A stretch of 64,000 nucleotides of DNA from contig NZ_FOFU01000005.1 of the NCBI RefSeq assembly GCF_900111035.1, forward strand, positions 122,506-186,505. The letters are read 5' to 3'. Position 1 is the first letter of the stretch, and every line of letters begins with the position of its first letter. The stretch is from Treponema bryantii (GTDB lineage Bacteria; Spirochaetota; Spirochaetia; Treponematales; Treponemataceae). The position numbers and the translations under genes are program-made. Under the pieces are notes generated by a model, which saw only the letters and a list, made by a program, of their open reading frames with translations, did no database searches and had not been told where the DNA came from. Positions 1-9,271 of the stretch are shown here, piece by piece.

Positions 1-1
1 C

Positions 2-1327
2 TACGACATGATAGTCCGCGACGACGGAAATATTTTTGTGCTCGGAAGTGCAGGAATCTTTGTTGTAACAAGAGAGGCTCTGCTTTCTGGAAACAAGGTT
101 GATTATATCCTTCTGGATTTAAAGCGTGGACTTATAGGCTCACTTACTGCAAACTCATGGAATTATATAGATGACGAAGGAAATCTTTATCTTTCGTGTG
201 ATACAGGTGCTAGCTGTCTGAATCTGGATGCCTACGACAAAAATGATCGCTCTTACAGAATGCAGCTCAAATCAGTTCTCGTAAATGGAAAACGCTATAT
301 GGTGCAGAAGGATATTCCGTTTGTAATTCCTGGTGACAGTGACAGCATAGAAGTAATTCCAGAAATCCTGAATTATTCTATAAATAATCCGTACATCAGC
401 CTCTACATGGAAGGAATAGATGAGCTGCCAAATGTGATGACGCAGAATGAACTTGCAAGTGTGATTTATTCAAACATTTCGGCAGGTAAATATAACTTCC
501 ATATTTCTCTTCTCGACAGTAAGGGCCTTAATGTTGTAGAGGAGATTGTTTATGAAATTGAAAAACCTTTCCATATTTATGATAACTGGTGGTTTAAGTT
601 TTATGCATTCTTTGTTCTGATAATGGCAATTGCCTGGTTAACCTGGTACGTAACGGCAACTATTCAGAATCTTCGTTATGAAAAGCAGGAAAAAGAACTT
701 GCTCATGTACGTGAACAGATCCGCATGAGTAATGAAACAATTCTTTCTATTGCGAATGCTGTAGAAGCCCGCGATAAGAGAACTGGCCGACATTCTCTTA
801 GAGTTGCAGTTTATTCAATGCTTATTGCAGCTGAACTTGGTTTTGATGGAGAGGAACTTGAAAATATCCGTCAGATAGGTTTGCTTCATGATATCGGAAA
901 AATTGGTGTACCGGATTCTATTCTGAATAAGCCTGCAAAACTAACGGCAGATGAGTACGACACAATGAAAACTCATGTTGATATTGGCGGTGAAATTCTT
1001 AAGGATTTTACTCATATCAAAAATGTGGCCGACGGAGCTAAATATCATCATGAACGATATGATGGAACCGGTTATAACAGTGGCCTGAAGGGAGAAGAGA
1101 TTCCTCTTACTGCCCGTATTATTGGACTTGCAGATGCTTTTGATGCAATGACTTCGCATCGTGTTTACAGAAATGCAATGCCAATGGACCTTGTTATTGA
1201 AGAATTAAAAAATGGAAAAGGAACACAGTTTGATCCTCATCTTGTAGATATTCTTCTTGAACTGATTGCTGCAGGTCGTATAGATGTTTCTGGAATCAAT
1301 CAGTTGAGTGTCGAGGCGGAGGATTAG
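2..1327 (+). CDS. HD-GYP phosphodiesterase with periplasmic sensor (5' end outside window)
   Basis: Probable membrane c-di-GMP phosphodiesterase. The reading frame is open to the left edge, so the ATG at 8 is probably internal and the protein longer. The visible N-terminal ~195 residues look like the end of a two-component-regulator-propeller/Y_Y_Y sensor. One transmembrane segment follows (about residues 197-222, preceded by NWWFKFYAFF), then a short coiled coil and a full HD-GYP domain: HSLRVA first helix, HDIGKIGVP with the catalytic HD, HHERYDGTGY, and the GEEIPL/ARIIGLADAFDAMTS signature. All metal ligands I can recognise are present, so activity is expected. Its stop (TAG 1325-1327) is 1 nt before the next ATG, which suggests one operon with the BMP receptor. 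Family assignment is firm; ligand and true start are unknown. Confidence 0.88.
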   Translation, partial: YDMIVRDDGNIFVLGSAGIFVVTREALLSGNKVDYILLDLKRGLIGSLTANSWNYIDDEGNLYLSCDTGASCLNLDAYDKNDRSYRMQLKSVLVNGKRYMVQKDIPFVIPGDSDSIEVIPEILNYSINNPYISLYMEGIDELPNVMTQNELASVIYSNISAGKYNFHISLLDSKGLNVVEEIVYEIEKPFHIYDNWWFKFYAFFVLIMAIAWLTWYVTATIQNLRYEKQEKELAHVREQIRMSNETILSIANAVEARDKRTGRHSLRVAVYSMLIAAELGFDGEELENIRQIGLLHDIGKIGVPDSILNKPAKLTADEYDTMKTHVDIGGEILKDFTHIKNVADGAKYHHERYDGTGYNSGLKGEEIPLTARIIGLADAFDAMTSHRVYRNAMPMDLVIEELKNGKGTQFDPHLVDILLELIAAGRIDVSGINQLSVEAED

Positions 1328-1328
1328 T

Positions 1329-2531
1329 ATGAAAAAGAAATATCTGATTACTGCAATTACTGCTGTTATTACTGTATGCATTCTTAGAATGGGAATGCGT
1401 TTTCTGTACACAGATTACACACAGAAAAATATAAAGGTCGGTTTTGTTTATATTGGAGACAGTAGTACTCCTTACACAAATAATTTTGTGCGTTCTCAGC
1501 TTGAGCTCGAAGAAACGTTCCCGCAAAACATTACAACAATTTCAAAATATAATATTCCAGAAGAAAATTGTGAGCCGGCTATCCGCGATCTTATTTCAAA
1601 TGGTTGTGATTTAATTTTTGGAACAAGTTATGGTTATGGCGATGTAATGAAAAAACTTGCCGGAGAATTCCCAAAGGTACAGTTTTGCCAGGCAACCTGC
1701 TCAAATGCAAATGAAGAACCTGTGCTTCAGAATTATCATAACTTTATGGGAACAATTTATCAGGGGCGATATATCTCTGGAATTGTGACAGGAATGAAAT
1801 TAAAGAACTTGATTGAGCAGGGAAGAATCACTCCTGATCAGGCGAAAATCGGTTATGTTGCAGCCTTTCCTTTTGCCGAAGTAATTTCTGGTTATACGGC
1901 ATTTTTCCTTGGTGTTCGCAGCGTTGTGAAGGAAGCTGTAATGTCTGTGAGTTATACAAATACCTGGGGAAATACAACTACCGAACGGAAGTTAGCTGAA
2001 AGACTGATAAATGAAGGCTGTGTAATTATTGCTCAGCATTCTGATACTACAGGATCGGCTATAGCTTGTGAGACGGCAAGTACCCGTGATGGAAAACTTG
2101 TTTATCATGTAGGATATAATCAGACAATGACAGATGTTGCCCCAACTACTTCTCTTATTTCTACAAGAATTAACTGGACTCCTTATTTTATTTCTGCAAC
2201 AGAAGCTGTAATTAAAGGAAAGAAAATTGAATCGATGGTAAAGGCTGATGTCTTTGGAAATGATGCTGCAGCAGGATTTGAAAACGGCTGGTGCGAAATG
2301 ATTGGCTTGAACAAGCTGATTGCAGCAGACGGAACTAAAGAAGAAATCGATGCAAAAATCAAACAATTTAAGACAAAAGGAATTTTAGTTTTCCAGGGAG
2401 ATTATGTCGGAGTAAATCCTTTTGATGAATCAGATACTTATAATCTTAATAATCCTTACATAGAAAATGCATGTCAGTCTGCTCCAGCATTCAACTATAT
2501 TTTGAAAGATGTTATTACGGTGGTTGAGTGA
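1329..2531 (+). CDS. BMP-family (PnrA/TmpC-like) substrate-binding protein
   Basis: Periplasmic binding protein of the basic-membrane-protein family, whose members bind nucleosides or similar ligands for ABC importers or sensors. About 400 residues. The N terminus has a basic start (MKKKYL) and one hydrophobic stretch; its cysteine does not form a good lipobox, so it may be a membrane-anchored or cleaved precursor. Typical family features are the KVGFVYIGD opening strand, GCDLIFGTSYGYGD, FMGTIYQGRYISGIVTG, KIGYVAAFPFAEVISGYTAFFLGVR-type central segment, IAQHSDT and the GVNPF end. I chose ATG 1329 over the upstream GTG-type start at 1308 because a GGAGG at 1318-1322 sits 6 nt before it. No permease or ATPase genes adjoin, so it may serve as the ligand-binding partner of the preceding HD-GYP sensor (inference). 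Confidence 0.82.
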   Translation: MKKKYLITAITAVITVCILRMGMRFLYTDYTQKNIKVGFVYIGDSSTPYTNNFVRSQLELEETFPQNITTISKYNIPEENCEPAIRDLISNGCDLIFGTSYGYGDVMKKLAGEFPKVQFCQATCSNANEEPVLQNYHNFMGTIYQGRYISGIVTGMKLKNLIEQGRITPDQAKIGYVAAFPFAEVISGYTAFFLGVRSVVKEAVMSVSYTNTWGNTTTERKLAERLINEGCVIIAQHSDTTGSAIACETASTRDGKLVYHVGYNQTMTDVAPTTSLISTRINWTPYFISATEAVIKGKKIESMVKADVFGNDAAAGFENGWCEMIGLNKLIAADGTKEEIDAKIKQFKTKGILVFQGDYVGVNPFDESDTYNLNNPYIENACQSAPAFNYILKDVITVVE

Positions 2532-2562
2532 TTCGATGCATCGTATTGAAACCATTGTCATA

Positions 2563-2586
2563 CTGAACTCGGTTCGGATTTTTTTT
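2563..2586 (+). terminator. Intrinsic terminator after the BMP gene
   Basis: CTGAAC (2563-2568) pairs with GTTCGG (2572-2577) including one G-U pair, with a three-base loop, followed by eight T (2579-2586). The stem is short, but the T-run and its position 30 nt after the stop support termination. Confidence 0.55.
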
Positions 2587-2617
2587 GTTAAACCTCTTGA
2601 CATAGTAGTCTACATCA

Positions 2618-2646
2618 TTGACTGTAATCATTTTTATCTATAAAAT
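2618..2646 (+). promoter_or_regulatory. Sigma-70 type promoter of ppdK
   Basis: TTGACT (2618-2623), 17-nt spacer, TAAAAT (2641-2646). Transcription should start near 2653, giving a ~40-nt leader with GGAG at 2682-2685 ahead of the ppdK ATG. A second TTGACA lies at 2597-2602 without a well-spaced -10. Confidence 0.7.
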
Positions 2647-2693
2647 GTTTACATTAACATTGAAAATCTTTTTATTGATATGGAGTAAAATCA

Positions 2694-5384
2694 ATGGCAA
2701 CAAAGTATGTTTACTTTTTTGGTAACGGCGACGCTGACGGCGATGAGTCAATGCGCGCTGAACTCGGTGGTAAAGGTGCAAACCTTGCTCAGATGGCAAA
2801 GAAACCTTTAAGTCTTCCAGTTCCACCTGGATTCACAATCACAACAGATGTTTGTCAGGAATTCTACAAGCTCGGTCGCAAGTACCCAGCTGGATTGGCA
2901 AAAGAAGTTGATGTTTATCTTGCAAAGCTTGAAGCTGCTATGGGCAAAAAGCTTGGTGATGAGAAGGATCCTCTTCTCGTATCAGTACGTTCAGGTGCTG
3001 CTATTTCTATGCCAGGTATGATGGATACAATCCTTAACCTCGGTCTTAACGACAAGGCTGTTCTTGGTCTTGCTGCAAAAACAGGAAACGAAAGATTCGC
3101 TTGGGACGCTTACCGCCGCTTTATTCAGATGTACGGTGACGTTGCTATGGGCGTAGATCATGATAAATTCGAAGCTATCATTGACGAAGTAAAAGCTATC
3201 CGTGGTATTAAAGATGACCCAGAGTTGAACGTTGATGAACTCAAATTGATCGTTGAAAAGTACAAGAAAATGTACAAAAAGGAAAAGGGAGAAGACTTCC
3301 CTCAGGATGCTAAAGTACAGATGTGGGGAGCTATCGGAGCTGTATTCGGTTCTTGGATGAACCCACGTGCTATTAAGTACCGCAAGCTCAACAACATTAA
3401 GGAAGGTGCTCTTAAGGGTACAGCCGTTTCTGTAATGGCAATGGTATTCGGTAACAAGGGTAACACTTCTGGAACTGGTGTATGTTTCTCTCGCGACCCT
3501 TCAACTGGTGAGAACGTATTCATGGGTGAATACCTTATGAACGCTCAGGGTGAAGACGTTGTTGCAGGTATCCGTACTCCACAGAAGCTTTCACAGCTCG
3601 AAAAAGAAAATCCAAAAGTTTATGACCAGCTCTGCAAGATCCGTGCTCGTCTCGAAAAGCACTATCACGATATGCAGGATATGGAGTTCACAGTTGAAGA
3701 AGGTAAACTCTATATGCTCCAGTGCCGCAATGGTAAGAGAACTGGTGCAGCTGCTGTAAAGATGGCTGTAGACATGGTAGCTGAAAAGCTCATCACAAAA
3801 GAGCAGGCTCTTCTCCGCGTAGAACCAGAACAGCTCAACCAGCTCCTCCTCCCACAGTTGGACAAGGAAGCTGTAAAGAAGGCTACAGAAATCGCTGCTG
3901 GTCTTAACGCATCACCTGGAGCTGGATGTGGTCAGATTGTATTCACAGCTGACGAAGCAGAAGCTTGGGCAAAAGAAGGAAAGAAAGTACTTCTCGTACG
4001 TAAAGAAACATCTCCTGATGATATCGCCGGTATGGCTGTTGCACAGGGTATCCTTACATCAACTGGTGGACGTACATCACACGCTGCCGTAGTTGCTCGT
4101 GGTATGGGAACTCCTTGTGTTTGTGGTTGTGCAGACGTTACATTCAAAGATGCAAATACAATCGTTGTAAAGGGCAAGTCATACAAGAAGGGTGACTTCC
4201 TCACAATCGACGGTGCTACAGGTAAAGTATATGAAGGACAGGTTGCTGTAAAACCTGCTACTATCTCTGGCGACCTCGAAACATTCCTTGGTTGGGCAGA
4301 CGAAGTTCGCGCTAAGTCTTCACGCACAACTGCTTCTGGACAGAAGGTTAAGGGATTCGATGTATTCGCTAACGGTGATACACCAAAGAATGCTGAAGAT
4401 GCATTCCGCTTCGGTGCAAAGGGTATTGGTCTCTGCCGTACAGAACACATGTTCTTTGACGAACCAAAACTTACTGCATTCCAGAAGATGATCGTTTCTG
4501 AAGATACAGAAGCTCGCAAGGCTAACCTTGCTAAGATCCTTCCATATCAGCAGAAAGACTTCTACGAAATCATCAAGGCTATGAAGGGTTACCCAGTAAC
4601 TATTCGTCTCCTTGACCCACCTCTCAACGAGTTCATCCAGGCTGAATCTAAGGATCAGCTCAAGGCTCTCGCTGAAAAACTCGACATTAAGCCAGCTGTT
4701 CTTGCTGCAAAAGTTGCTGCTCTCGACGAACACAACCCAATGCTCGGACACCGCGGATGTCGTCTTGCTATTACATATCCAGAAATCTATGAAATGCAGG
4801 TTGAAGCAATCGCTCGCGCTACAGCTAAGCTCGACAAAGAAGGCGTTGCTCACGAAGTACAGATCATGATTCCTAACGTTGTTTCTTACCGTGAAGTTGA
4901 ACAGATCCGCGGTCAGGCAGAAGCTGTAATTGCTAACGTAAACAAAGAATGTGGTACAAACCTCAAGTTTGCTATCGGTTCTATGGTTGAGTTCCCAAGA
5001 ACTGCTCTTATCGCTGACAAGGTTGCTCAGTTCGCTGACTTCTTCTCATTCGGTACAAACGACCTTTCTCAGACAACATTCGGTTTCAGCCGTGATGACT
5101 ATGGTAAGTTCATCGAATCTTACCTCGATCAGAGAATCCTCGAAGACGATCCATTTGCTACACTTGATCCAGATGGTCCAGGTGCTCTTATGGAAATCGC
5201 AGAAGCTAAGGGACGTTCAGTTAAGAAGAACCTCCACCTTGGTATCTGTGGTGAGCATGGTGGAGACCCAGCTTCTATCGCACTCTGCTACAAGCTTGGT
5301 TTGAACTATGTATCTTGTTCACCATTCCGCGTACCACTCGCTCGTCTTGCTGGTGCACAGGCTGTTATCAAGGCTAAGAAATAA
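2694..5384 (+). CDS. ppdK: Pyruvate, phosphate dikinase
   Basis: Cytoplasmic PPDK interconverts pyruvate + ATP + Pi and PEP + AMP + PPi; in anaerobes it often runs in the glycolytic, ATP-forming direction. The 896-residue length matches the family. Order of domains: ATP-grasp nucleotide-binding domain (to about residue 340), central phosphohistidine domain with GGRTSHAAVVARGMGTPCV (His463 is the phosphorylated residue by position), and a C-terminal TIM barrel with GLCRTEHMFF, LGHRGCRL, FSFGTNDLSQTTFG and the catalytic LGICGEHGGDP loop (Cys852). Start is supported by GGAG 9 nt upstream. It uses a restricted codon set (AAG, CTC/CTT, CGC/CGT) unlike its neighbours, consistent with very high expression. 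It is monocistronic, between its own promoter and a strong terminator. Confidence 0.98.
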   Translation: MATKYVYFFGNGDADGDESMRAELGGKGANLAQMAKKPLSLPVPPGFTITTDVCQEFYKLGRKYPAGLAKEVDVYLAKLEAAMGKKLGDEKDPLLVSVRSGAAISMPGMMDTILNLGLNDKAVLGLAAKTGNERFAWDAYRRFIQMYGDVAMGVDHDKFEAIIDEVKAIRGIKDDPELNVDELKLIVEKYKKMYKKEKGEDFPQDAKVQMWGAIGAVFGSWMNPRAIKYRKLNNIKEGALKGTAVSVMAMVFGNKGNTSGTGVCFSRDPSTGENVFMGEYLMNAQGEDVVAGIRTPQKLSQLEKENPKVYDQLCKIRARLEKHYHDMQDMEFTVEEGKLYMLQCRNGKRTGAAAVKMAVDMVAEKLITKEQALLRVEPEQLNQLLLPQLDKEAVKKATEIAAGLNASPGAGCGQIVFTADEAEAWAKEGKKVLLVRKETSPDDIAGMAVAQGILTSTGGRTSHAAVVARGMGTPCVCGCADVTFKDANTIVVKGKSYKKGDFLTIDGATGKVYEGQVAVKPATISGDLETFLGWADEVRAKSSRTTASGQKVKGFDVFANGDTPKNAEDAFRFGAKGIGLCRTEHMFFDEPKLTAFQKMIVSEDTEARKANLAKILPYQQKDFYEIIKAMKGYPVTIRLLDPPLNEFIQAESKDQLKALAEKLDIKPAVLAAKVAALDEHNPMLGHRGCRLAITYPEIYEMQVEAIARATAKLDKEGVAHEVQIMIPNVVSYREVEQIRGQAEAVIANVNKECGTNLKFAIGSMVEFPRTALIADKVAQFADFFSFGTNDLSQTTFGFSRDDYGKFIESYLDQRILEDDPFATLDPDGPGALMEIAEAKGRSVKKNLHLGICGEHGGDPASIALCYKLGLNYVSCSPFRVPLARLAGAQAVIKAKK

Positions 5385-5406
5385 GTTTTGATACAAAACT
5401 AAAAAA

Positions 5407-5433
5407 GGCTGCTCGTAAGAGCAGCCTTTTTTT
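5407..5433. terminator. Strong bidirectional intrinsic terminator
   Basis: GGCTGCTC (5407-5414), GTAA loop, GAGCAGCC (5419-5426), seven T (5427-5433), and an A-run at 5401-5406 that serves the opposite strand. It ends ppdK and also the convergent S41 peptidase gene, whose TAA overlaps the T-run. Confidence 0.92.
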
Positions 5434-7072
5434 ATTGTAATTGCCACTTTTCCAGACCCTGGAGTGCGGTTTCAAGTTCCGGGTCATCAATCAGATTACA
5501 AAGTGTATTCAGCAGATTGTAATGAGTTACCCAGTATTCCGGGAACCAGCCGTAGCCCTCGCCGTGGAAGGTTGGATGGTCAAAGGCATCGGAATAAACG
5601 CGGCCTGTTGGAAGAGATATCCATGCGCCTGAATTTGGCATAATAAAAGAGTTTACATCAATAAAAAATACTGCACCTCTCGTATTTTCTCCAATATGAT
5701 GAATTGTAACTTTTGAATTTGCTGCAAGATTGCGTAATGTAGCAATTGAATATTCAGAGCATGATGCTGAATATTTATCAGTCAGAACATAAATATCACC
5801 AGAGAAATCTGGAGCAGGTAATTCTGAAAGTTTTGGATCAGGCATATAAAGTTTTATTGGTTTGCTGTATGGAATAAATAATTCTTTAATAGAAGCTTTG
5901 AAAAACTGCCGGTTGAATCTTTTTTCAGTTTTTTCATTATAACGTTCGAAATAAGTTTTAGCTTGCTTTGCTTTTTTATGAAATTTAAGAGCCTTTATTT
6001 TGTTTGGAAAATCCTTTATTTTCCAATAAAGAAATTTTTTTCCATAAGTTGGACACATTGAGATATATTCACCATCATCTGTAATCTGGCAAATGTATTC
6101 AATCAAATTATGAGGAATCTCGTCCTGCTGATTATAAAACAGATATGAATAAAGCATAGCTGCTCTGTAACTGTATCCACCAGGATTACTTCGCAGGTCA
6201 ATTATAATCTGCTTTTTACCACGACTTTTTATGCGTGCATTTTTACAGAGAATATCAAATTCTTCTTCATTTATTACTTTTGAACTTTGCCCGAACATAA
6301 AGTCTACAAGAGAAATATACAGAGTATCTTTTGTTTCTCTCATACCCTGCATTTTACCTGCTCGCTCCAGGCTGTTATTTGAAACTACAGGAGCAGTGAC
6401 ACGTTTTCCGTCTATCATAATTTGAATGTTTTTTACATTCTGACGAGAGAGAGTACCAACTCTATAAATCTTTTCTTTTCCATCAAACCATTCATAGAGC
6501 ATAGATTCAGGTCCTGTGTAGAACTGCCCGGGTTGAATATCAGCTGGAACATATTTATTCATTCTTTTCAGAACCTTTTCCGGGAACGGGTCACGCTCAT
6601 TTTTGACAACAATATATTTTTTCTCATCTCCGGTCTCAAGCGGCTTAACGTAAATATCTGTAAAATACAGCGAGTTTGGAAGCTTTGATTCGCCGCATAC
6701 AGCAAAATGATTATCATCAATACAGTGATGCTGCAGAACGCGTTTTGCAATATTTGCGCGGACATCACTTGCATCATAGGTAGAACCGTGCTTATTTTTA
6801 TCGCAGTCTTTTTTAATATCAGCAATTAAAGCATCAATATCAAAACCTGCTTCTACTAGTTCTGCATAACCGCAGTAAGAGTAGGTGAAATAATACTTTA
6901 GATATTCAAGGTCTTCTTCAAACTCTTTTTCTGTTATAGTTTTTCGTTCTTTATATTTTGCTACATACTTTTTTGATGGTACTGGGCTTGCAATATGTCC
7001 AATTAAAGCTACCAGAAAAGCGAGTAGAATAATTCCGCAGGGAATAATCCAGAATAAGTGTCGTTTTTTCAT
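5432..7072 (-). CDS. S41-family (C-terminal processing) serine peptidase, membrane-anchored
   Basis: 546 residues with an N-terminal signal/anchor (MKKRHLFWIIPCGIILLAFL), so the catalytic part should be periplasmic. C-terminal half carries S41 features: KKQIIIDLRSNPGG (the substrate-binding strand and turn) and YVLTDKYSASCSEYS, where the S-C-S-E stretch ending at residue 440 holds the predicted nucleophile. A PDZ domain is not obvious, and the N-terminal ~200 residues are of no family I recognise. This fits the secreted, lineage-variable S41 peptidases of anaerobes more than housekeeping CtpA. It follows the lipoprotein gene on the same strand with a 17-nt gap; an AAGGAAA sequence precedes its ATG. 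The substrate is unknown. Confidence 0.78.
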   Translation of the reverse strand: MKKRHLFWIIPCGIILLAFLVALIGHIASPVPSKKYVAKYKERKTITEKEFEEDLEYLKYYFTYSYCGYAELVEAGFDIDALIADIKKDCDKNKHGSTYDASDVRANIAKRVLQHHCIDDNHFAVCGESKLPNSLYFTDIYVKPLETGDEKKYIVVKNERDPFPEKVLKRMNKYVPADIQPGQFYTGPESMLYEWFDGKEKIYRVGTLSRQNVKNIQIMIDGKRVTAPVVSNNSLERAGKMQGMRETKDTLYISLVDFMFGQSSKVINEEEFDILCKNARIKSRGKKQIIIDLRSNPGGYSYRAAMLYSYLFYNQQDEIPHNLIEYICQITDDGEYISMCPTYGKKFLYWKIKDFPNKIKALKFHKKAKQAKTYFERYNEKTEKRFNRQFFKASIKELFIPYSKPIKLYMPDPKLSELPAPDFSGDIYVLTDKYSASCSEYSIATLRNLAANSKVTIHHIGENTRGAVFFIDVNSFIMPNSGAWISLPTGRVYSDAFDHPTFHGEGYGWFPEYWVTHYNLLNTLCNLIDDPELETALQGLEKWQLQ

Positions 7073-7089
7073 GTTGCTATTTCCTTTTA

Positions 7090-8232
7090 TTACAGTTCTT
7101 TGAGTGCTCCTGGAAGATATTCGACAACAAAAGTTTCGAAATCAGGATAAACTTCTCGGTTTGATTTGTAAGCTTCTGAAATTGAAAGAAGTTTATCAAC
7201 ATCTGTAAAAAAGAAATTTGTAGTTATACCATTTCTAAATGCGGTACTTATTTCTTCGTTATTTTTTGCTATATCATAATCTAAAGAAAATACTATTGAT
7301 AAAAGATTTACGGCAGTACTTAAAGAAATATAGTCTGTTACTTTTTCTGTAATCTGATTGTCTTCATAAATCCTTTTGGTGATTCTGATAATATCTTCTG
7401 AAAGAATATCCCAGTGTTTTTCGAGTAAGGAATAAATATAACCTCCACTAATATGCAAAACAATCTGGAAATTATTCCATTCTAATTCTTTTGTCCAATA
7501 TGCGCCGCGGATTTCTTTAATTTTTGTTTTACCATCTTTACTTGCTGGGGCTAAAGAAAAATTATACGAAGCAGTTAGAGTTGTACTGAATATTTCGTAT
7601 TCAGGTTTAGAATCTGGAGCAAAGAAGTATTCAGAAATCCAGTCTGTAATTGATTTGTTATAAGTCATAAATTCCTGTTCGGCAATGGCCTGTCGTTTAA
7701 TGTGTGGCTCATATAAAATCCAGATTCTGGCAAAGTTTGAAACATTAGCAAAATCATTGAACTGGGCTATAAAAGTTTTAAGATTAACGCCTTTCCAAAA
7801 TGTTTTTAGTTCTTTTGGCATTTCTTTCTGCTTGATTGTCATTTGCGTCATGTTATCAGATATATACTGCGAAATTGCTAAAATATCACGAATGCTGTTT
7901 TTATAATTCTTGTTTCTGTTTTTTATGTCTTTTACTAAAGGATGATCTTTTTGTTTTGCAAATAATTTATCTACACCATCTACAAATTGAGAATAGTCCT
8001 GACCGTAATAGTTGAATGAAAAAGGTTCAATTTCTGCAAGTCGAAGGGCTATCATAAGCAGTTCCAGTTTGGGATCTACTTTGATTGTAACGTTATCATT
8101 TTGATATACGACAGGATTAATGTTTACAGGAGATAGTTCAGTTTTTTTCGAACAGGATGTAAACAAGGTAAGTGCAGTAACTACAGCAAGTACAGCAAGG
8201 CTGGTAAAGGCTGCATGTAATAAATTTTTCAT
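7090..8232 (-). CDS. Lipoprotein resembling DUF4932 family
   Basis: 380 residues. MKNLLHAAFTSLAVLAVVTA followed by LTLFTSC gives a lipoprotein signal peptide with a plausible lipobox (Cys27), so it should be membrane-anchored on the periplasmic side or in the outer membrane. The mature start has TIKVDPKLELLMIALRLAE, which resembles the opening of DUF4932 proteins (from memory, not searched). No catalytic motif is evident to me. It has an AGGAG ribosome site. Its position directly upstream of the S41 peptidase suggests a two-gene operon of exported proteins. Function unknown. Confidence 0.6.
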   Translation of the reverse strand: MKNLLHAAFTSLAVLAVVTALTLFTSCSKKTELSPVNINPVVYQNDNVTIKVDPKLELLMIALRLAEIEPFSFNYYGQDYSQFVDGVDKLFAKQKDHPLVKDIKNRNKNYKNSIRDILAISQYISDNMTQMTIKQKEMPKELKTFWKGVNLKTFIAQFNDFANVSNFARIWILYEPHIKRQAIAEQEFMTYNKSITDWISEYFFAPDSKPEYEIFSTTLTASYNFSLAPASKDGKTKIKEIRGAYWTKELEWNNFQIVLHISGGYIYSLLEKHWDILSEDIIRITKRIYEDNQITEKVTDYISLSTAVNLLSIVFSLDYDIAKNNEEISTAFRNGITTNFFFTDVDKLLSISEAYKSNREVYPDFETFVVEYLPGALKEL

Positions 8233-8293
8233 AATTTATTCTCCTATTTTTTTCTTTAATTCTACTATAGTAGTCGCAAAATTACCAAATTTA

Positions 8294-8321
8294 TTGGTCG
8301 TCAGAAACAAAAAATTATGAT
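8294..8321 (+). promoter_or_regulatory. pyrF promoter with almost no leader
   Basis: TTGGTC (8294-8299), 16-nt spacer, TATGAT (8316-8321). The pyrF ATG is at 8333, so transcription from this promoter would begin only about 4-5 nt before it. No Shine-Dalgarno sequence is present in the intervening tract. Confidence 0.55.
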
Positions 8322-8332
8322 ATATTTTTCTC

Positions 8333-9271
8333 ATGAGTAACAAACATAACATGCAGCTCCTTCAGGAGCTTTCTTTGAAAAATGGACCGCTTTGTGTTGG
8401 TCTGGATACAGATCCTTCTTATATTCCAGAAAATATTCGTGCTCAGTATGAGAGTGCCCCTGCAGCAGTTCTTGCCTACAACAAGGCTATTATTGACCGC
8501 ATAGTTGCTGATAAATCTGCCTGCTGTTTTAAGGTTCAGATTGCTTATTATGAGGCAATGGGACTTGAGGGTATGAAGGTTTATTCAGAAACCTTGAAAT
8601 ATGTTCGTAAAAGCGGACTTATCGCAATCTCTGACATTAAGCGCGGCGATATAGGAGCAACTTCAGATGCTTATGCTCGTGCTCATTTTACCGGTGATTT
8701 TGAAACAGATATCATTACAATAAATCCTTATATGGGATTTGATACTCTTCAGCCATTTACAAAATATAGTCTGCCAGAACAGGGGGGTAAGGGAGCTTTT
8801 GTCCTGCTTTGTACAAGTAACCCTGGAATGACAGATATTGAACATCAGAAACTTGAAGAGGGTGGACTTTTACTTGAGCGTGTAGGTGATGAAATTGCAC
8901 GTATCGGCGAAGAATGGCGTTATTCATGTGCAGATTATAATAATCAGACCTGTGGAATTTTTGGAGCTGTTGTAGGTGCTACTCAGGAAGCAGATGCCCG
9001 CTGGCTTCGCGATAAATATAAAGAAACTTTCTTTTTAATTCCTGGTTACGGTGCACAGGGCGGTGCTGCAAGAATCGCAGCTACACTTCTGGACAATGCC
9101 GGCGGTGCTGTTAATTCAAGCCGCGGAATCCTCTGTGCCTGGAAAAAAGACTCCGAGCTTGCTGGCGCACGCGACAGCGGAACTCTAAAACTGGAAGACA
9201 TCGCCGCGGCTGCCGCACGTGCAAGTCTTTTCAGCAAGAATGATTTGCTTGGGGCTAAGGCTAGTTTGTAG
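8333..9271 (+). CDS. pyrF: Orotidine 5'-phosphate decarboxylase (type 2)
   Basis: Catalyses the last step of UMP synthesis, OMP to UMP + CO2, in the cytoplasm. The 312-residue length and the SDIKRGDIGATSDAYA catalytic segment are typical of the longer type 2 enzymes. Other family stretches are GPLCVGLDTDPS near the N terminus, CCFKVQIAYYEAMG, TINPYMGFD and the phosphate-binding FLIPGYGAQGG. There is no ribosome-binding site ahead of the ATG. Its 3' end overlaps the convergent HTH membrane-protein gene by 11 bp. The fused pyrKD gene lies 2.85 kb downstream on the same strand, separated by an AT-rich island that may have been inserted between the two. Confidence 0.95.
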   Translation: MSNKHNMQLLQELSLKNGPLCVGLDTDPSYIPENIRAQYESAPAAVLAYNKAIIDRIVADKSACCFKVQIAYYEAMGLEGMKVYSETLKYVRKSGLIAISDIKRGDIGATSDAYARAHFTGDFETDIITINPYMGFDTLQPFTKYSLPEQGGKGAFVLLCTSNPGMTDIEHQKLEEGGLLLERVGDEIARIGEEWRYSCADYNNQTCGIFGAVVGATQEADARWLRDKYKETFFLIPGYGAQGGAARIAATLLDNAGGAVNSSRGILCAWKKDSELAGARDSGTLKLEDIAAAAARASLFSKNDLLGAKASL

